From an uncultured Muribaculaceae bacterium (lineage in GTDB: Bacteria > Bacteroidota > Bacteroidia > Bacteroidales > Muribaculaceae): a stretch of DNA of 64,000 nt. How positions within the stretch are numbered: position 1 is the first letter of the stretch; every line of letters begins with the position of its first letter. The stretch spans positions 101,090 to 165,089 of the forward strand of contig CAUBJF010000007.1 in NCBI GenBank assembly GCA_958436175.1. Direction: 5' to 3'. The position numbers and the translations under genes were made by a program. The notes beneath the pieces are model-generated. The model saw nothing but the letters and a program-made list of their open reading frames with translations, was not told where the DNA came from and searched no databases. Below are positions 8,078-17,244 of this stretch, piece after piece.

Positions 8078-8989
8078 CTAAGCGGCGAACTGACAGACCG
8101 GAGCGTCTGGGATTTCTCCGCCGGGGGCGTGGTTGGCGGCACATCGCTGTCGGGCGTCATGCTCGTAGGCGACAGCCTGCTTGCCGAGAGCGACGGCGAA
8201 CGCCGCGACTGGTTCTTCATGCGCGGCGACACTGTCTTCTATGCCGGATGGGAGCGGCTCGACGAGATTGCCGGGCCCGAACGCCCTCTTGCCGTGTTCG
8301 CACGTAATCGCCCGGCCGGAAGCACGCTGTCGGGTAGCTATGCCACCAGCGGGCGTGCTTCGCACAGCTACAGCCTGGCAGAGGGGGGCACATTCCGCAC
8401 CGTCACCACAAAACCCGGCAGACTGATAACGGCTCCGGGCGACACCCTGCGGGGCATCACGATGGCTGCGATGACGGTAGAGGCCGAAGTGCGCCCCGGC
8501 TGGCTCCCCGAGGGATGCGACACCGTTCCGACAGTGTCGCGCACCGTCTACCGCTGGTATGCCGAAGACGATGTGATGCCCGTGGCCATACAGACTTCTG
8601 AAACCTACCGCGACGGCTCGGGGAAAGTAGTCCACGAGGCGGCAAGAGCCTGCGCCGTGGATATTGCCGGGTATCTGGCCGAACATCCCGTGGCGGCTGA
8701 TGCGGAAGACACGGAAGCCCTCAAAGAGGCCCTCCGAGGCAGCACGGCAACGTTCGACAGTCGCGACATACAGCTCGATATCCCACTTCCCGATGATTTC
8801 GACGGCGTGCTGACAGTGGACATCGTCGACGCGTCGGGACATATCTCCAGCCACAGTTCGTATCCGTGCTACGGTCCGGCGACGGTGAAAATATCTGCCG
8901 ACGGCCTGCGCCGCGGCGACTATATCGCCGCCATCAGCCTCGACAGGCTGCCCGGCGAGCAGGAAAAACGCATCGTCTCGGTACGGTAG
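7985..8989 (+). CDS. Secreted protein at the right end of the RHS array, family not recognised
   Basis: The 334-residue product starts with a signal peptide (MKRTMMIIIVMAALAAMAQ). The body contains no domain that I can name. The last ~75 residues (from LTVDIVDASGHISSHSSY through ADGLRRGDYIAAISL to KRIVSVR) have the layout of a small beta-sandwich like type IX secretion C-terminal sorting domains, with a D-x-G turn, a G-D-Y-I strand and a final KRIVSV; this is suggestive only. Base composition is GC-rich like the RHS core and unlike the tips. The duplicated start at 2505 shows that this gene originally followed directly behind a toxin/immunity pair, so it probably belongs to the native RHS locus. 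Confidence 0.6.
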   Translation: MKRTMMIIIVMAALAAMAQEERRALTLELSPLSGELTDRSVWDFSAGGVVGGTSLSGVMLVGDSLLAESDGERRDWFFMRGDTVFYAGWERLDEIAGPERPLAVFARNRPAGSTLSGSYATSGRASHSYSLAEGGTFRTVTTKPGRLITAPGDTLRGITMAAMTVEAEVRPGWLPEGCDTVPTVSRTVYRWYAEDDVMPVAIQTSETYRDGSGKVVHEAARACAVDIAGYLAEHPVAADAEDTEALKEALRGSTATFDSRDIQLDIPLPDDFDGVLTVDIVDASGHISSHSSYPCYGPATVKISADGLRRGDYIAAISLDRLPGEQEKRIVSVR

Positions 8990-9011
8990 GCCTAATAGCC
9001 ATTAAAGTGGA

Positions 9012-11399
9012 TTAGTCGAAGGCGCCGGAGATGGCTTCGTCGACTTTTTCCTCGCTTTCTTCTACGCCTGAGAACTCATTTTCGCAGAGATTGATACCGG
9101 CGGGGAATTCGAAGGTCGAGGTCTGCTTGTAGGGCAGCGACGGATCGGCATAGACCTTGCTCATAAATTTTCCGTAGATAGGGAGTGCCATGGACGCGCC
9201 CTGGCCCTGAGCCATATTGTTGAAATGGATGTAGCGGTCTTCGCCGCCTACCCATGTTCCTGACACGAGGTCGGGGGTGAAGCTCATGAACCAGCCGTCG
9301 GCATTGTCGTTGGTAGTTCCCGTCTTGCCTCCTGTCTGGGCTGTGATATTGAAGGGCGGACGGCGCAGACGGTTGCCTGTGCCGCTGTCGACTACGTTAA
9401 GGAGCAGCGACAGTATTCGCCAATAGCCTTTCTGGGTTATAACTTCTACCTGCATGGGGGCGAAGTCCTGGATCACGTTGCCGTTGGCATCGGCTATGGC
9501 TGTCACGAAGACAGGGTCGGAGCGCATGCCCTTGTTGGCAAAGGCACTGTAGGCGGTGACCATTTCCTTGACAGACACCTCGCAGGGGCCGAGACAGAGC
9601 GATTTCACTGCCGGAAGCTCGTTGGTGATACCGTAGCTGTGCATGCGTTTTACGAGTTCGGCAGGGCTGAGACGGTCCATGATACGGGCCGAAATCCAGT
9701 TGTTCGAATTCGTGAGGGCCCAGCGGAGATCCACCATCTCGCCGACGCGTGCCTTTCCGGCGTTGCGAGGTTGCCATATGCGGCCGTTCTCGTCGTAGAG
9801 CGTGGGCTGCTCGTTGAGGAGCTGCGTACAGGGCGTGAACTCGTCAGTCTCCATCGCATAGGTGTAGAGGAACGGTTTGATTGTCGAACCAACCTGACGG
9901 CGGCCGGTCGATACCATGTCGTACTGGAAGAATCGGAAATCAGGGCCGCCGACGTATGCCTTGACGAAGCCCGTGGTCGGATCCATCGACATAAAACCGG
10001 TCCGGAGGAAGGATTTGGAGTAGAGGATGGAGTCGCGCGGAGTCATTACGGTGTCAACCGGTCCTTCGTAGCTGAATACTGTCATTTCGACGGGTTCGTT
10101 GAACTCGGCTTCTATCTCCTGTTCGTTTTTACCGGCCACACGAGCCACACGCGCACGTTCACTCTGGCGGATGGCGGTGCGGATGAGCTTCTTACGCATA
10201 TCGTCGGAAAGCTCGCCTCGGTTGGAGGTGTAGGGGGCTGCCGACGAGCCTTTTTTCTCGCGGAAGAACTGCTTCTGGAGCGAGGACATATGTTCCTGGA
10301 CGGCTTCTTCGGCGTATGTCTGCATGCGCGAGTCGATAGTAGTATAGATTTTGAGGCCGTCGTTGTAGATATCGTACTTCGTTCCGTCGGGCTTGCGGGT
10401 CTTTTCTATCCATCCGTAGAGAGGATTTGTGGCCCAGGCAATCGAGTCGTCGACGTATTTCTGTTTCTCCCACGAGGGATAGTTGTCGAGCTCGGGCTTC
10501 TTGGCGGTGAGATAGCGGCGCAGTTCTTCGCGGAAATATGGCGCGAGACCGTCCTTATGGTCGACACGCTGGAAGTCGAGGGTGAGAGGTTCGTTGCGGA
10601 GGCTTTCGAGGTCGTCGCGGCTTATCATGTCGGCCTTGTACATCTGTTCGAGCACGACATTGCGGCGGTCACGGGTGCGCTCCGGATGGCGCACGGGGTT
10701 GAAGTAGGAGGGGTTCTTGACCATGCCTACGAGTGTGGCTGCCTCGAGGGTGTTAAGCTCGGACGCATCCTTGTTGAAGTAGACCTTGGCCGCGCTCTTG
10801 ATGCCGACGGCGTTATAGAGGAAGTCGAACTGGTTGAGGTACATCTTCAGTATCTCTTCCTTGGAGTAGAATCGTTCGAGTTTGATGGCAATCATCCATT
10901 CGATGGGCTTCTGCATGGCACGCTGGAAGATACCGTTGCTCGGGGGGGTATATAGCTGTTTTGCAAGCTGCTGTGTAATGGTGGAACCGCCGCCTGCGCT
11001 CTTCTGCTGAAGCAGCACGGTCTTGAAAATTGCGCGCGCTATAGCAATGACATCGATGCCTGAGTGCTGTTCGAAGCGGGCGTCTTCGGTGGCTATGAGC
11101 GCGTCGACGACGGCCGGCGATATTTCGTCGAAGTCGGCATAGACGCGGTTGCCTGTATTGCGGAAGTAACGGCCCATTTCCTCGCCGTCTGAGGTATAGA
11201 TAACTGTAGCGAACTTATCCTGTGGATTTTTGAGCTCTTCGACAGGTGGCATATAGCCTACCACGCCGTTGTAGATGAGCAGGAAGAATATGCCTATGAA
11301 AACGACAAAGGCAACAAAGGAAATCCATAACCATTTAATAGCAGACCTCACCCACGGTTTGCGTGGGCGAGGTCTGGAGGTATCGTTTATTGGCGACAT
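9012..11399 (-). CDS. Class A penicillin-binding protein (PBP1A family)
   Basis: Bifunctional peptidoglycan synthase that polymerises lipid II and cross-links the strands, anchored in the inner membrane. The start at 11399 (MSPINDTSRP) gives 795 residues; an in-frame ATG at 11477 would add 26 residues of unlikely sequence. A single membrane segment lies at about 20-45. The GT51 domain has EDARFEQHSG (catalytic E105) and GGSTITQQLAK (137-147). The transpeptidase domain has STIK (S505, K508), SNN (565-567) and KTGT (692-695), so all catalytic motifs are intact. The C terminus is acidic. It converges on the RHS-end gene with a 22-base gap. Length and motif order are normal for Bacteroidetes PBP1A. 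Confidence 0.95.
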   Translation of the reverse strand: MSPINDTSRPRPRKPWVRSAIKWLWISFVAFVVFIGIFFLLIYNGVVGYMPPVEELKNPQDKFATVIYTSDGEEMGRYFRNTGNRVYADFDEISPAVVDALIATEDARFEQHSGIDVIAIARAIFKTVLLQQKSAGGGSTITQQLAKQLYTPPSNGIFQRAMQKPIEWMIAIKLERFYSKEEILKMYLNQFDFLYNAVGIKSAAKVYFNKDASELNTLEAATLVGMVKNPSYFNPVRHPERTRDRRNVVLEQMYKADMISRDDLESLRNEPLTLDFQRVDHKDGLAPYFREELRRYLTAKKPELDNYPSWEKQKYVDDSIAWATNPLYGWIEKTRKPDGTKYDIYNDGLKIYTTIDSRMQTYAEEAVQEHMSSLQKQFFREKKGSSAAPYTSNRGELSDDMRKKLIRTAIRQSERARVARVAGKNEQEIEAEFNEPVEMTVFSYEGPVDTVMTPRDSILYSKSFLRTGFMSMDPTTGFVKAYVGGPDFRFFQYDMVSTGRRQVGSTIKPFLYTYAMETDEFTPCTQLLNEQPTLYDENGRIWQPRNAGKARVGEMVDLRWALTNSNNWISARIMDRLSPAELVKRMHSYGITNELPAVKSLCLGPCEVSVKEMVTAYSAFANKGMRSDPVFVTAIADANGNVIQDFAPMQVEVITQKGYWRILSLLLNVVDSGTGNRLRRPPFNITAQTGGKTGTTNDNADGWFMSFTPDLVSGTWVGGEDRYIHFNNMAQGQGASMALPIYGKFMSKVYADPSLPYKQTSTFEFPAGINLCENEFSGVEESEEKVDEAISGAFD

Positions 11400-11519
11400 A
11401 GATGTATTCGGAGAGGTGTTCGTTAAGATATACGTAATTTGAAATGTAAAATTACATATTTCTTCCGGCTCCTGCAAATTAATGTTGCAGTCCCAGTCTA
11501 TGTTCGCCTTTGCGGCTGA

Positions 11520-12266
11520 TTAGAATATACGGCCTGAGATAGTGAATTTGAGCACGGGATAAACCTTGAGGTACTTCTGGATTTTGTTGTAGGTGTCGTC
11601 GTTGTCAAGTTCAGGAATTTCGCTTATCTCGCCGTCGCCGGTGAATACTTTGGGTTTGCCGGAGACCTGGAGGCCGAGTTCCCACATGAAATTGAGGCGG
11701 CCTCCGGGGCACGGACGGCCTGTTCCGATGCCGAAATAGGGACGGAAGGCATTGGTGCGGAGAGCGCCGTTAACGTAGCCGTTTTTGTCGACAGGTATCT
11801 GGTAGTTGCCGATTTCGACAACGCCGTTGCCGTACTGAAGAACTGCGTCCGGTGCTTTGCCGGTGATGTTGATGAGGTCTTTGCCGCCGAAGTAGCCGCC
11901 GACAGCAACGAAGAATGACGAACGGCCGCCGAAAGGATATACGTTGAAAATCAGCGAACCCTGGGTGCGCTTGAGAGAGCTGTTCAAAGTGATTTCTTCT
12001 GAATAATCATAGGGATTGCCCTCGACCATCTGGGTGCCTGTTATTTCGCTGTCGACATTGAAATTGAAGCCCGGCATGATGGAGAGGCCTGCGCGTGCCT
12101 GGATGAAAGGTGTGATGGGTGTCGAAAATTCGAAACCGATACCGGTGGTTCCTACATTGAGGTCCACGCCAAGGTGATTGGCGATCCCGAAGATGCTTTT
12201 CACCTGTGCCTGCCCGGGCAGTACGGCTGCAAGGGCAATAACAACGAGGGTTAATAACTTTTTCAT
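11520..12266 (-). CDS. Predicted outer-membrane beta-barrel protein
   Basis: The 248-residue product has a clear signal peptide (MKKLLTLVVIALAAVLPGQAQ) and alternating strands with glycine and aromatic residues (for example RTQGSLIFNVYPFGG, SSFFVAVGGYFGG). It ends in an aromatic residue (SGRIF), as outer-membrane barrels often do. I see no enzymatic motif; it resembles the small uncharacterised porin-like proteins common in Bacteroidales. It is divergent from lysS and has its own strong promoter at 12311-12342. The precise function is unknown. Confidence 0.7.
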   Translation of the reverse strand: MKKLLTLVVIALAAVLPGQAQVKSIFGIANHLGVDLNVGTTGIGFEFSTPITPFIQARAGLSIMPGFNFNVDSEITGTQMVEGNPYDYSEEITLNSSLKRTQGSLIFNVYPFGGRSSFFVAVGGYFGGKDLINITGKAPDAVLQYGNGVVEIGNYQIPVDKNGYVNGALRTNAFRPYFGIGTGRPCPGGRLNFMWELGLQVSGKPKVFTGDGEISEIPELDNDDTYNKIQKYLKVYPVLKFTISGRIF

Positions 12267-12310
12267 ATGAAAAAAGATTGGTTTGATTGAACGTTTTTGT
12301 TTAGAAAACG

Positions 12311-12342
12311 CAAAGTTAGTTAAAATATATCAAATGCACAAA
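12311..12342 (-). promoter_or_regulatory. Promoter of the outer-membrane protein gene
   Basis: Read on the minus strand there is TAACTTTG (complement of 12311-12318), matching TAnnTTTG, and TTTG (complement of 12339-12342) 20 bases upstream. This is the Bacteroidetes -33/-7 arrangement and leaves a leader of about 40 bases. Confidence 0.7.
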
Positions 12343-12345
12343 AAT

Positions 12346-12376
12346 TTTGACAATCGGCCGTTATTGCGTACCTTTG
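12346..12376 (+). promoter_or_regulatory. Promoter of lysS
   Basis: TTTG at 12346-12349 and TACCTTTG at 12369-12376 are separated by 19 bases and match the Bacteroidetes -33 and -7 elements. The lysS ATG follows 41 bases after the -7 box. The -33 element lies only 3 bases from that of the divergent promoter. Confidence 0.72.
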
Positions 12377-12417
12377 CAAATTATAATTAGGTAAAAACAC
12401 ATTACGACATACATGAT

Positions 12418-14145
12418 ATGAATCCACTGGAACTTAGCGAACAGGAAGTGATACGCAGAGGCAGCCTCGCAGAGTTGCGACGCATGGGCATAGAGCCCTA
12501 TCCCGCTGCAGAATATCCCGTTACAGGTCATAGCGACGAAATCAAGGCAACGTTCTCCGACGAGGCGCCTCGTCGCGAGGTATGTGTGGCCGGACGAATC
12601 ATGAGCCGCCGAATCATGGGTAAGGCCTCCTTCGTGGAATTGCAGGACGCTTTCGGCAGAATCCAGATTTATATCTCACGCGACGAAATATGTCCGGGAG
12701 AAGACAAGGATATGTACAACGTCGTGTTCAAAAAACTTCTCGACATCGGTGACATAATCGGTGTCAAAGGTTATGTGTTCCGCACCCAGACGGGCGAAAT
12801 CTCCGTCCATGCGCAGGAACTGACCGTGCTCAGCAAAAGTCTCAGGCCCCTGCCGATCGTGAAGGTTAAGGACGGAGTGACATACGACGCTTTCGACGAC
12901 CCCGAGCTTCGCTACCGCCGCCGTTATGTCGACCTCATCGTCAATGATGGCGTAAAGCAGATATTCCTCAAGCGTACAAAGGTCTATAACTCCATGCGCG
13001 AATATTTCAATGCTGCCGGATATATCGAAGTCGAGACACCTATCCTCCAGTCGATCCCGGGCGGAGCTTCAGCGCGACCCTTCATCACGCACCATAACGC
13101 TCTCGATATCCCACTATATCTCCGTATCGCCGACGAGCTTTATCTCAAGCGCCTCATAGTGGGCGGCTTCGACGGTGTCTATGAGTTCTCGAAAAACTTC
13201 CGCAACGAAGGTATGGACCGCACCCACAATCCCGAGTTCACATGTATGGAAATCTATGTGTCGTACAAGGATTACAACTGGATGATGTCCTTCACCGAGA
13301 AGATGCTCGAAAAAATCTGTCTCGATGTCAACGGAACTACCGAAGTGAAGGTCGGCGACAACGTCATAAGCTTCAAGGCTCCCTTCCCACGTGTCACTAT
13401 GGCCCAGGCAATAAAGGAACATACCGGAGTCGACATTAACGGCATGGATGAGGAAACTCTCCGCTTCGAAGCCCGCAGAATGGGCATCGAGGTCGACGAG
13501 ACCATGGGCAAAGGCAAGCTTATCGATGAAATCTTCGGCGAGAAGTGCGAAGGTCTCTATATCCAGCCGACCTTCATAACCGACTACCCTGTCGAGATGT
13601 CGCCGCTGACAAAACGTCACCGTTCCGACAGCTCCCTGACCGAACGTTTCGAATTGATGGTCAACGGCAAGGAACTTGCGAATGCTTATTCCGAACTAAA
13701 TGACCCCATCGACCAGTATGAGCGCTTCGTTGAGCAGATGCGACTCGGCGAGAAGGGCGATGACGAGGCCATGATTATCGACGGCGACTTCATCCGCGCC
13801 CTCGAGTACGGTATGCCTCCTACATCTGGCATGGGTATCGGCATGGACCGCCTCGTGATGCTCATGACCGGCCAGACAGCCATCCAGGAAGTACTCCTCT
13901 TCCCCCAGATGCGTCCCGAGAAAGTCGAGAAGCGCGACAATGCCGATGCTTTCGTAGCTGTCGGTGTCCCTGAGGGATGGGTGCCCGTAATCCAGAAGGC
14001 CGGTGTGCTTACTGTGGCTGCCCTCAAGGAAGCCGCTCCCGGCAAACTCCATCAGGATCTTTGCGGTCTTAACAAGAAACACAAACTCGGGCTCAAGAAC
14101 CCCACCATCGAAGAAGTGACGGCGTGGGTGAATGCCAAAGCCTGA
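12418..14145 (+). CDS. lysS: Lysine--tRNA ligase
   Basis: Class II lysyl-tRNA synthetase, 575 residues, charging tRNA-Lys in the cytoplasm. The N-terminal OB-fold anticodon-binding domain spans about 55-165 (VCVAGRIMSRRIMGKASFVELQD). The catalytic domain has the class II motif 2 region around RNEGMDRTHNPEFTCME and motif 3 as GMGIGMDRLVMLMTG. About 70 residues follow motif 3 and end in a helix-hairpin-like segment (LHQDLCGLNKKHKLGLKNPTIEE), an extension I associate with Bacteroidetes LysS. It heads a tight run with gpsA (17-base gap), rlmN, pdxA and a glycosyltransferase, probably one transcript from the promoter at 12346. Confidence 0.97.
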   Translation: MNPLELSEQEVIRRGSLAELRRMGIEPYPAAEYPVTGHSDEIKATFSDEAPRREVCVAGRIMSRRIMGKASFVELQDAFGRIQIYISRDEICPGEDKDMYNVVFKKLLDIGDIIGVKGYVFRTQTGEISVHAQELTVLSKSLRPLPIVKVKDGVTYDAFDDPELRYRRRYVDLIVNDGVKQIFLKRTKVYNSMREYFNAAGYIEVETPILQSIPGGASARPFITHHNALDIPLYLRIADELYLKRLIVGGFDGVYEFSKNFRNEGMDRTHNPEFTCMEIYVSYKDYNWMMSFTEKMLEKICLDVNGTTEVKVGDNVISFKAPFPRVTMAQAIKEHTGVDINGMDEETLRFEARRMGIEVDETMGKGKLIDEIFGEKCEGLYIQPTFITDYPVEMSPLTKRHRSDSSLTERFELMVNGKELANAYSELNDPIDQYERFVEQMRLGEKGDDEAMIIDGDFIRALEYGMPPTSGMGIGMDRLVMLMTGQTAIQEVLLFPQMRPEKVEKRDNADAFVAVGVPEGWVPVIQKAGVLTVAALKEAAPGKLHQDLCGLNKKHKLGLKNPTIEEVTAWVNAKA

Positions 14146-14162
14146 TATTTATCCGCTCAGCC

Positions 14163-15167
14163 ATGGAACACGAAAATTTTCCCGGCCGTATAGCCGTCAT
14201 GGGCGGTGGCAGCTGGGCCACCGCGCTCGCTAAGCTGCTGTTGCAGAACTGCGACAGCATACTGTGGTATATGCGCCGCGACGACCGTATCGAGGAGTTC
14301 AAGCGGCTGCATCATAACCCGGCGTACTTAACCGATGTCAACTTCGACATAGACCGCATAAGCTTCTCAAGTGATATCAATGATGTATGTGCTGAGGCCG
14401 ACACGCTGCTTCTGGTGATGCCCTCACCTTATTTCACTGACCATGTCGACAAGATAACGGTCGATATCAGCGGTAAGACTGTCGTCAGTGCCGTCAAAGG
14501 TATCGTCCCGACGACCAACGAGCTTATCACGGACTACATGACGCGGCGCTTCGGCGTTGCCCGTGAACGCTCGCTCGTCATATCCGGGCCTTGTCATGCC
14601 GAGGAAGTAGCTCTCGACCGGCCGTCATTCCTCACCATAGGATGCGAGAAACTGTCGATGGCCGAGGATTTTGCATGGTACATCCGGGGCAAGAACACCC
14701 ACTGCATAACCAGTACGGATGTCGACGGCATCGAGTACGCCGCCGTCCTTAAGAACGTCTATGCGATTGCAGCCGGCATTATCCACGGGATGAAGACAGG
14801 CGATAATTTCTGTGCCGTATTAATTTCCAACGCCATACGCGAAATGGAACGCTTCGTCGATGCTGTATGCCCGCGTCCACGCCAGATATGCGACTCTGTG
14901 TATCTCGGCGATCTCCTGGTAACGGCATATTCGCGTTTCTCACGCAATCATAATTTTGGTTCGTTGATAGGCCGGGGGTATTCCGTCAAGGTAGCGCGTA
15001 TGGAGATGGAGCAGACTGCCGAAGGATATTACGGTACAAAGTGCATCCACGACATCAACGAACACTACCAGGTGTCGATGCCCATTCTTGATGCAGTCTA
15101 CAATATACTGTATAAGGATATGACACCTCCGCGGGCCATCAAGGCCATGGCACAGAATTTCGACTGA
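14163..15167 (+). CDS. gpsA: Glycerol-3-phosphate dehydrogenase [NAD(P)+]
   Basis: Makes sn-glycerol 3-phosphate from dihydroxyacetone phosphate for phospholipid synthesis. The ATG at 14163 (MEHENFPGRIAVMGGGSW) gives 334 residues; an earlier in-frame start at 14124 would overlap lysS and has no supporting sequence. The N-terminal Rossmann motif is GGGSWATALA. The family markers SGPCHAEEVA, the catalytic lysine in AAVLKNVYAIAAG, and GSLIGRGYSV are present. The stop shares one base with the rlmN start, indicating translational coupling. Confidence 0.96.
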   Translation: MEHENFPGRIAVMGGGSWATALAKLLLQNCDSILWYMRRDDRIEEFKRLHHNPAYLTDVNFDIDRISFSSDINDVCAEADTLLLVMPSPYFTDHVDKITVDISGKTVVSAVKGIVPTTNELITDYMTRRFGVARERSLVISGPCHAEEVALDRPSFLTIGCEKLSMAEDFAWYIRGKNTHCITSTDVDGIEYAAVLKNVYAIAAGIIHGMKTGDNFCAVLISNAIREMERFVDAVCPRPRQICDSVYLGDLLVTAYSRFSRNHNFGSLIGRGYSVKVARMEMEQTAEGYYGTKCIHDINEHYQVSMPILDAVYNILYKDMTPPRAIKAMAQNFD

Positions 15168-16204
15168 TGGAGACGTCACGTACCAAGTTGTTGGGGATGA
15201 ATCCTGACCGGCTCTTCGAACTGGCCGCTTCAGTAGGGCTTCGTCCTTTTGCTGCACGGCAGATGGCGGCATGGCTATATAAGAAGCGAGTCGATTCCAT
15301 CGACTCTATGACCGACCTGCCCAAGACGGCCCGCGAGAAGCTTTCCAAAATCTGTGTCATAGGTCGCGAAGAGCCTAAAGCTGTGGCTCGGAGTACCGAT
15401 GGTACGGCAAAATATCTGTTCACCGGATCCAATGGGCGCGACATAGAGGCCGTCTATATCCCGGACCGCGACCGTGCGACGCTCTGCGTTTCCTCTCAGG
15501 CGGGATGCCGCATGGGGTGCCGCTTCTGTATGACAGGACGCGGCGGTTTCGACGGCAATCTCGACACCGGTGCCATCATCAACCAGGTTCTTTCGATACC
15601 CGAAAGCGAGTCGCTGACAAATATCGTGTTCATGGGTATGGGCGAGCCTACCGACAATCTCGATGCCGTAATGGGCGCTATCGACATACTGACCTCTCCC
15701 TGGGGTCTGGCATGGAGCCCGCGACGCATTACGGTGTCGACCATAGGCAATACCCGCGGGCTGAAAAGACTCCTCGACGAGACACAGGTACATATCGCCA
15801 TCAGCGTGCATACCCCCTTCTCAGGGGAGCGCGAATCTATCATGCCGGTCGAGAAGGCATTTCCGCTTAGAGAGATTATGCCACTGCTGCGGCAATACGA
15901 CTTCGCCCATCAGCGCCGTCTCTCAGTGGAATATACCATGTTCGCCGGTATCAACGACGACAATCGTCATGCCGACGCGCTCGTACGCCTTCTCAAGGGT
16001 ACCGATGCACGTGTCAACCTCATCCGCTTTCACCGCATACCCGGTTTCGAAGGCGCACCTTCGTCGAATGCCGTTATGACAGCGTTCCGCGACCGTCTTA
16101 ACGAAGCCGGCATCACAGCGACGATACGTGCCTCGCGTGGCGAGGACATTATGGCCGCATGCGGTATGCTGGCCGGTAAAAACAAATCATCAGAAAATAT
16201 ATGA
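15167..16204 (+). CDS. rlmN: Dual-specificity 23S rRNA A2503 / tRNA A37 C2-methyltransferase
   Basis: Radical SAM methyltransferase, 345 residues, methylating C2 of adenine 2503 in 23S rRNA and probably A37 of some tRNAs. The [4Fe-4S]/SAM motif is GCRMGCRFC, with C114, C118 and C121. SAM-binding regions follow (MGMGEPTDNLDAV, TVSTIGNTRG). The C-terminal cysteine in EDIMAACGML corresponds to the conserved catalytic cysteine that carries the methyl group. The start shares one base with the gpsA stop, and the stop overlaps the pdxA start as ATGA. Confidence 0.96.
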   Translation: METSRTKLLGMNPDRLFELAASVGLRPFAARQMAAWLYKKRVDSIDSMTDLPKTAREKLSKICVIGREEPKAVARSTDGTAKYLFTGSNGRDIEAVYIPDRDRATLCVSSQAGCRMGCRFCMTGRGGFDGNLDTGAIINQVLSIPESESLTNIVFMGMGEPTDNLDAVMGAIDILTSPWGLAWSPRRITVSTIGNTRGLKRLLDETQVHIAISVHTPFSGERESIMPVEKAFPLREIMPLLRQYDFAHQRRLSVEYTMFAGINDDNRHADALVRLLKGTDARVNLIRFHRIPGFEGAPSSNAVMTAFRDRLNEAGITATIRASRGEDIMAACGMLAGKNKSSENI

Positions 16205-17244
16205 GCAATATGATAAAGGTGGGTATCACCCACGGCGATACCAACGGTATCGGATACGAAGTAATCCTTAAGGCCCTCGAAGATGTCCGCCTGGCCGACC
16301 TCTGTACAGTGGTGGTCTATGGATCTCCGAAAGTCGCCGCTTTCTATCGCAAGTCCATGGAGCTGCCCCAGGTGCAGTTCGAGAAAGTCGAGAGTGCGTC
16401 TGCCGCACACCCCGGGGCTTATAATCTCGTCAATGTCATCAGCGACGATATCAAGGTAGAGCCGGGCGTCGCTTCCGAAGTTGCAGGAGCTGCCGCCGTA
16501 GCGGCTCTCCAGCTTGCCACAAACGACCTCCGCAACGGTGATATCGATGTCCTGGTTACAGCTCCAATCGACAAGCATACAGCCCAGAGCGACCAGTTCC
16601 GTTTCCCCGGCCATACTGAATACCTCGAAGCCGTTCTCACCGACGACAATACTCCCGACGAGGAACGCAAGTCGCTCATGATACTATGCGATGAGAACAT
16701 GCGCGTTGCCTTGGCTACGGCTCATGTGCCTATCGCCAAGGTACCCGAAATGCTCACAAAGGAGATGCTTGTCGACAAGCTCGTGCGTTTCGACCGCTCG
16801 CTTCGTCGCGATTTCGGCATCCAGTCGCCGCGTATCGCCGTTCTTTCGCTCAATCCCCATGCAGGAGAGAACGGTTTGCTCGGCACGGAGGAGAAGGAAA
16901 TCATAATCCCTGCCATCGAGGAAGCCAATGAGAAGCGCATCCTCGCTTTCGGTCCCTACGCTTCTGACGGATTCTTCGGAAGTGCCAACTACAAGGCTTT
17001 CGACGGCATCCTCGCCATGTACCACGACCAGGGTCTCACTCCCTTCAAGGCGCTGGCTATGAACTCCGGGGTGAACTTCACTGCCGGACTTCCATATGTC
17101 CGCACGTCGCCCGACCACGGCACAGGCTACGATATCGCCGGTAAGAACATGGCATCGCCAGATTCGCTGCGTAGCGCCATATATGCTGCTATCGATATCT
17201 TCAGGAACCGCCGGAGTGACGACGAACTTCACGAATGCCGATGA
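16201..17244 (+). CDS. pdxA: 4-hydroxythreonine-4-phosphate dehydrogenase
   Basis: Oxidises 4-phosphohydroxy-L-threonine in the deoxyxylulose-dependent pathway to pyridoxal phosphate. The 347-residue product has the family pattern: GDTNGIGYEV near the N terminus, TAPIDKHTAQ, the metal-ligand histidine regions FPGHTEYLEA and YHDQGLTPFKAL, and SPDHGTGYDIAGK near the C terminus. It is coupled to rlmN (ATGA overlap), and its own stop overlaps the start of the following glycosyltransferase. Confidence 0.96.
   Translation: MSNMIKVGITHGDTNGIGYEVILKALEDVRLADLCTVVVYGSPKVAAFYRKSMELPQVQFEKVESASAAHPGAYNLVNVISDDIKVEPGVASEVAGAAAVAALQLATNDLRNGDIDVLVTAPIDKHTAQSDQFRFPGHTEYLEAVLTDDNTPDEERKSLMILCDENMRVALATAHVPIAKVPEMLTKEMLVDKLVRFDRSLRRDFGIQSPRIAVLSLNPHAGENGLLGTEEKEIIIPAIEEANEKRILAFGPYASDGFFGSANYKAFDGILAMYHDQGLTPFKALAMNSGVNFTAGLPYVRTSPDHGTGYDIAGKNMASPDSLRSAIYAAIDIFRNRRSDDELHECR

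Noticed and set aside
9639..10955. Long open frame on the plus strand opposite the penicillin-binding protein gene
   Set aside because: The PBP has all catalytic motifs in its own frame; the opposite frame has no recognisable domain or start context.
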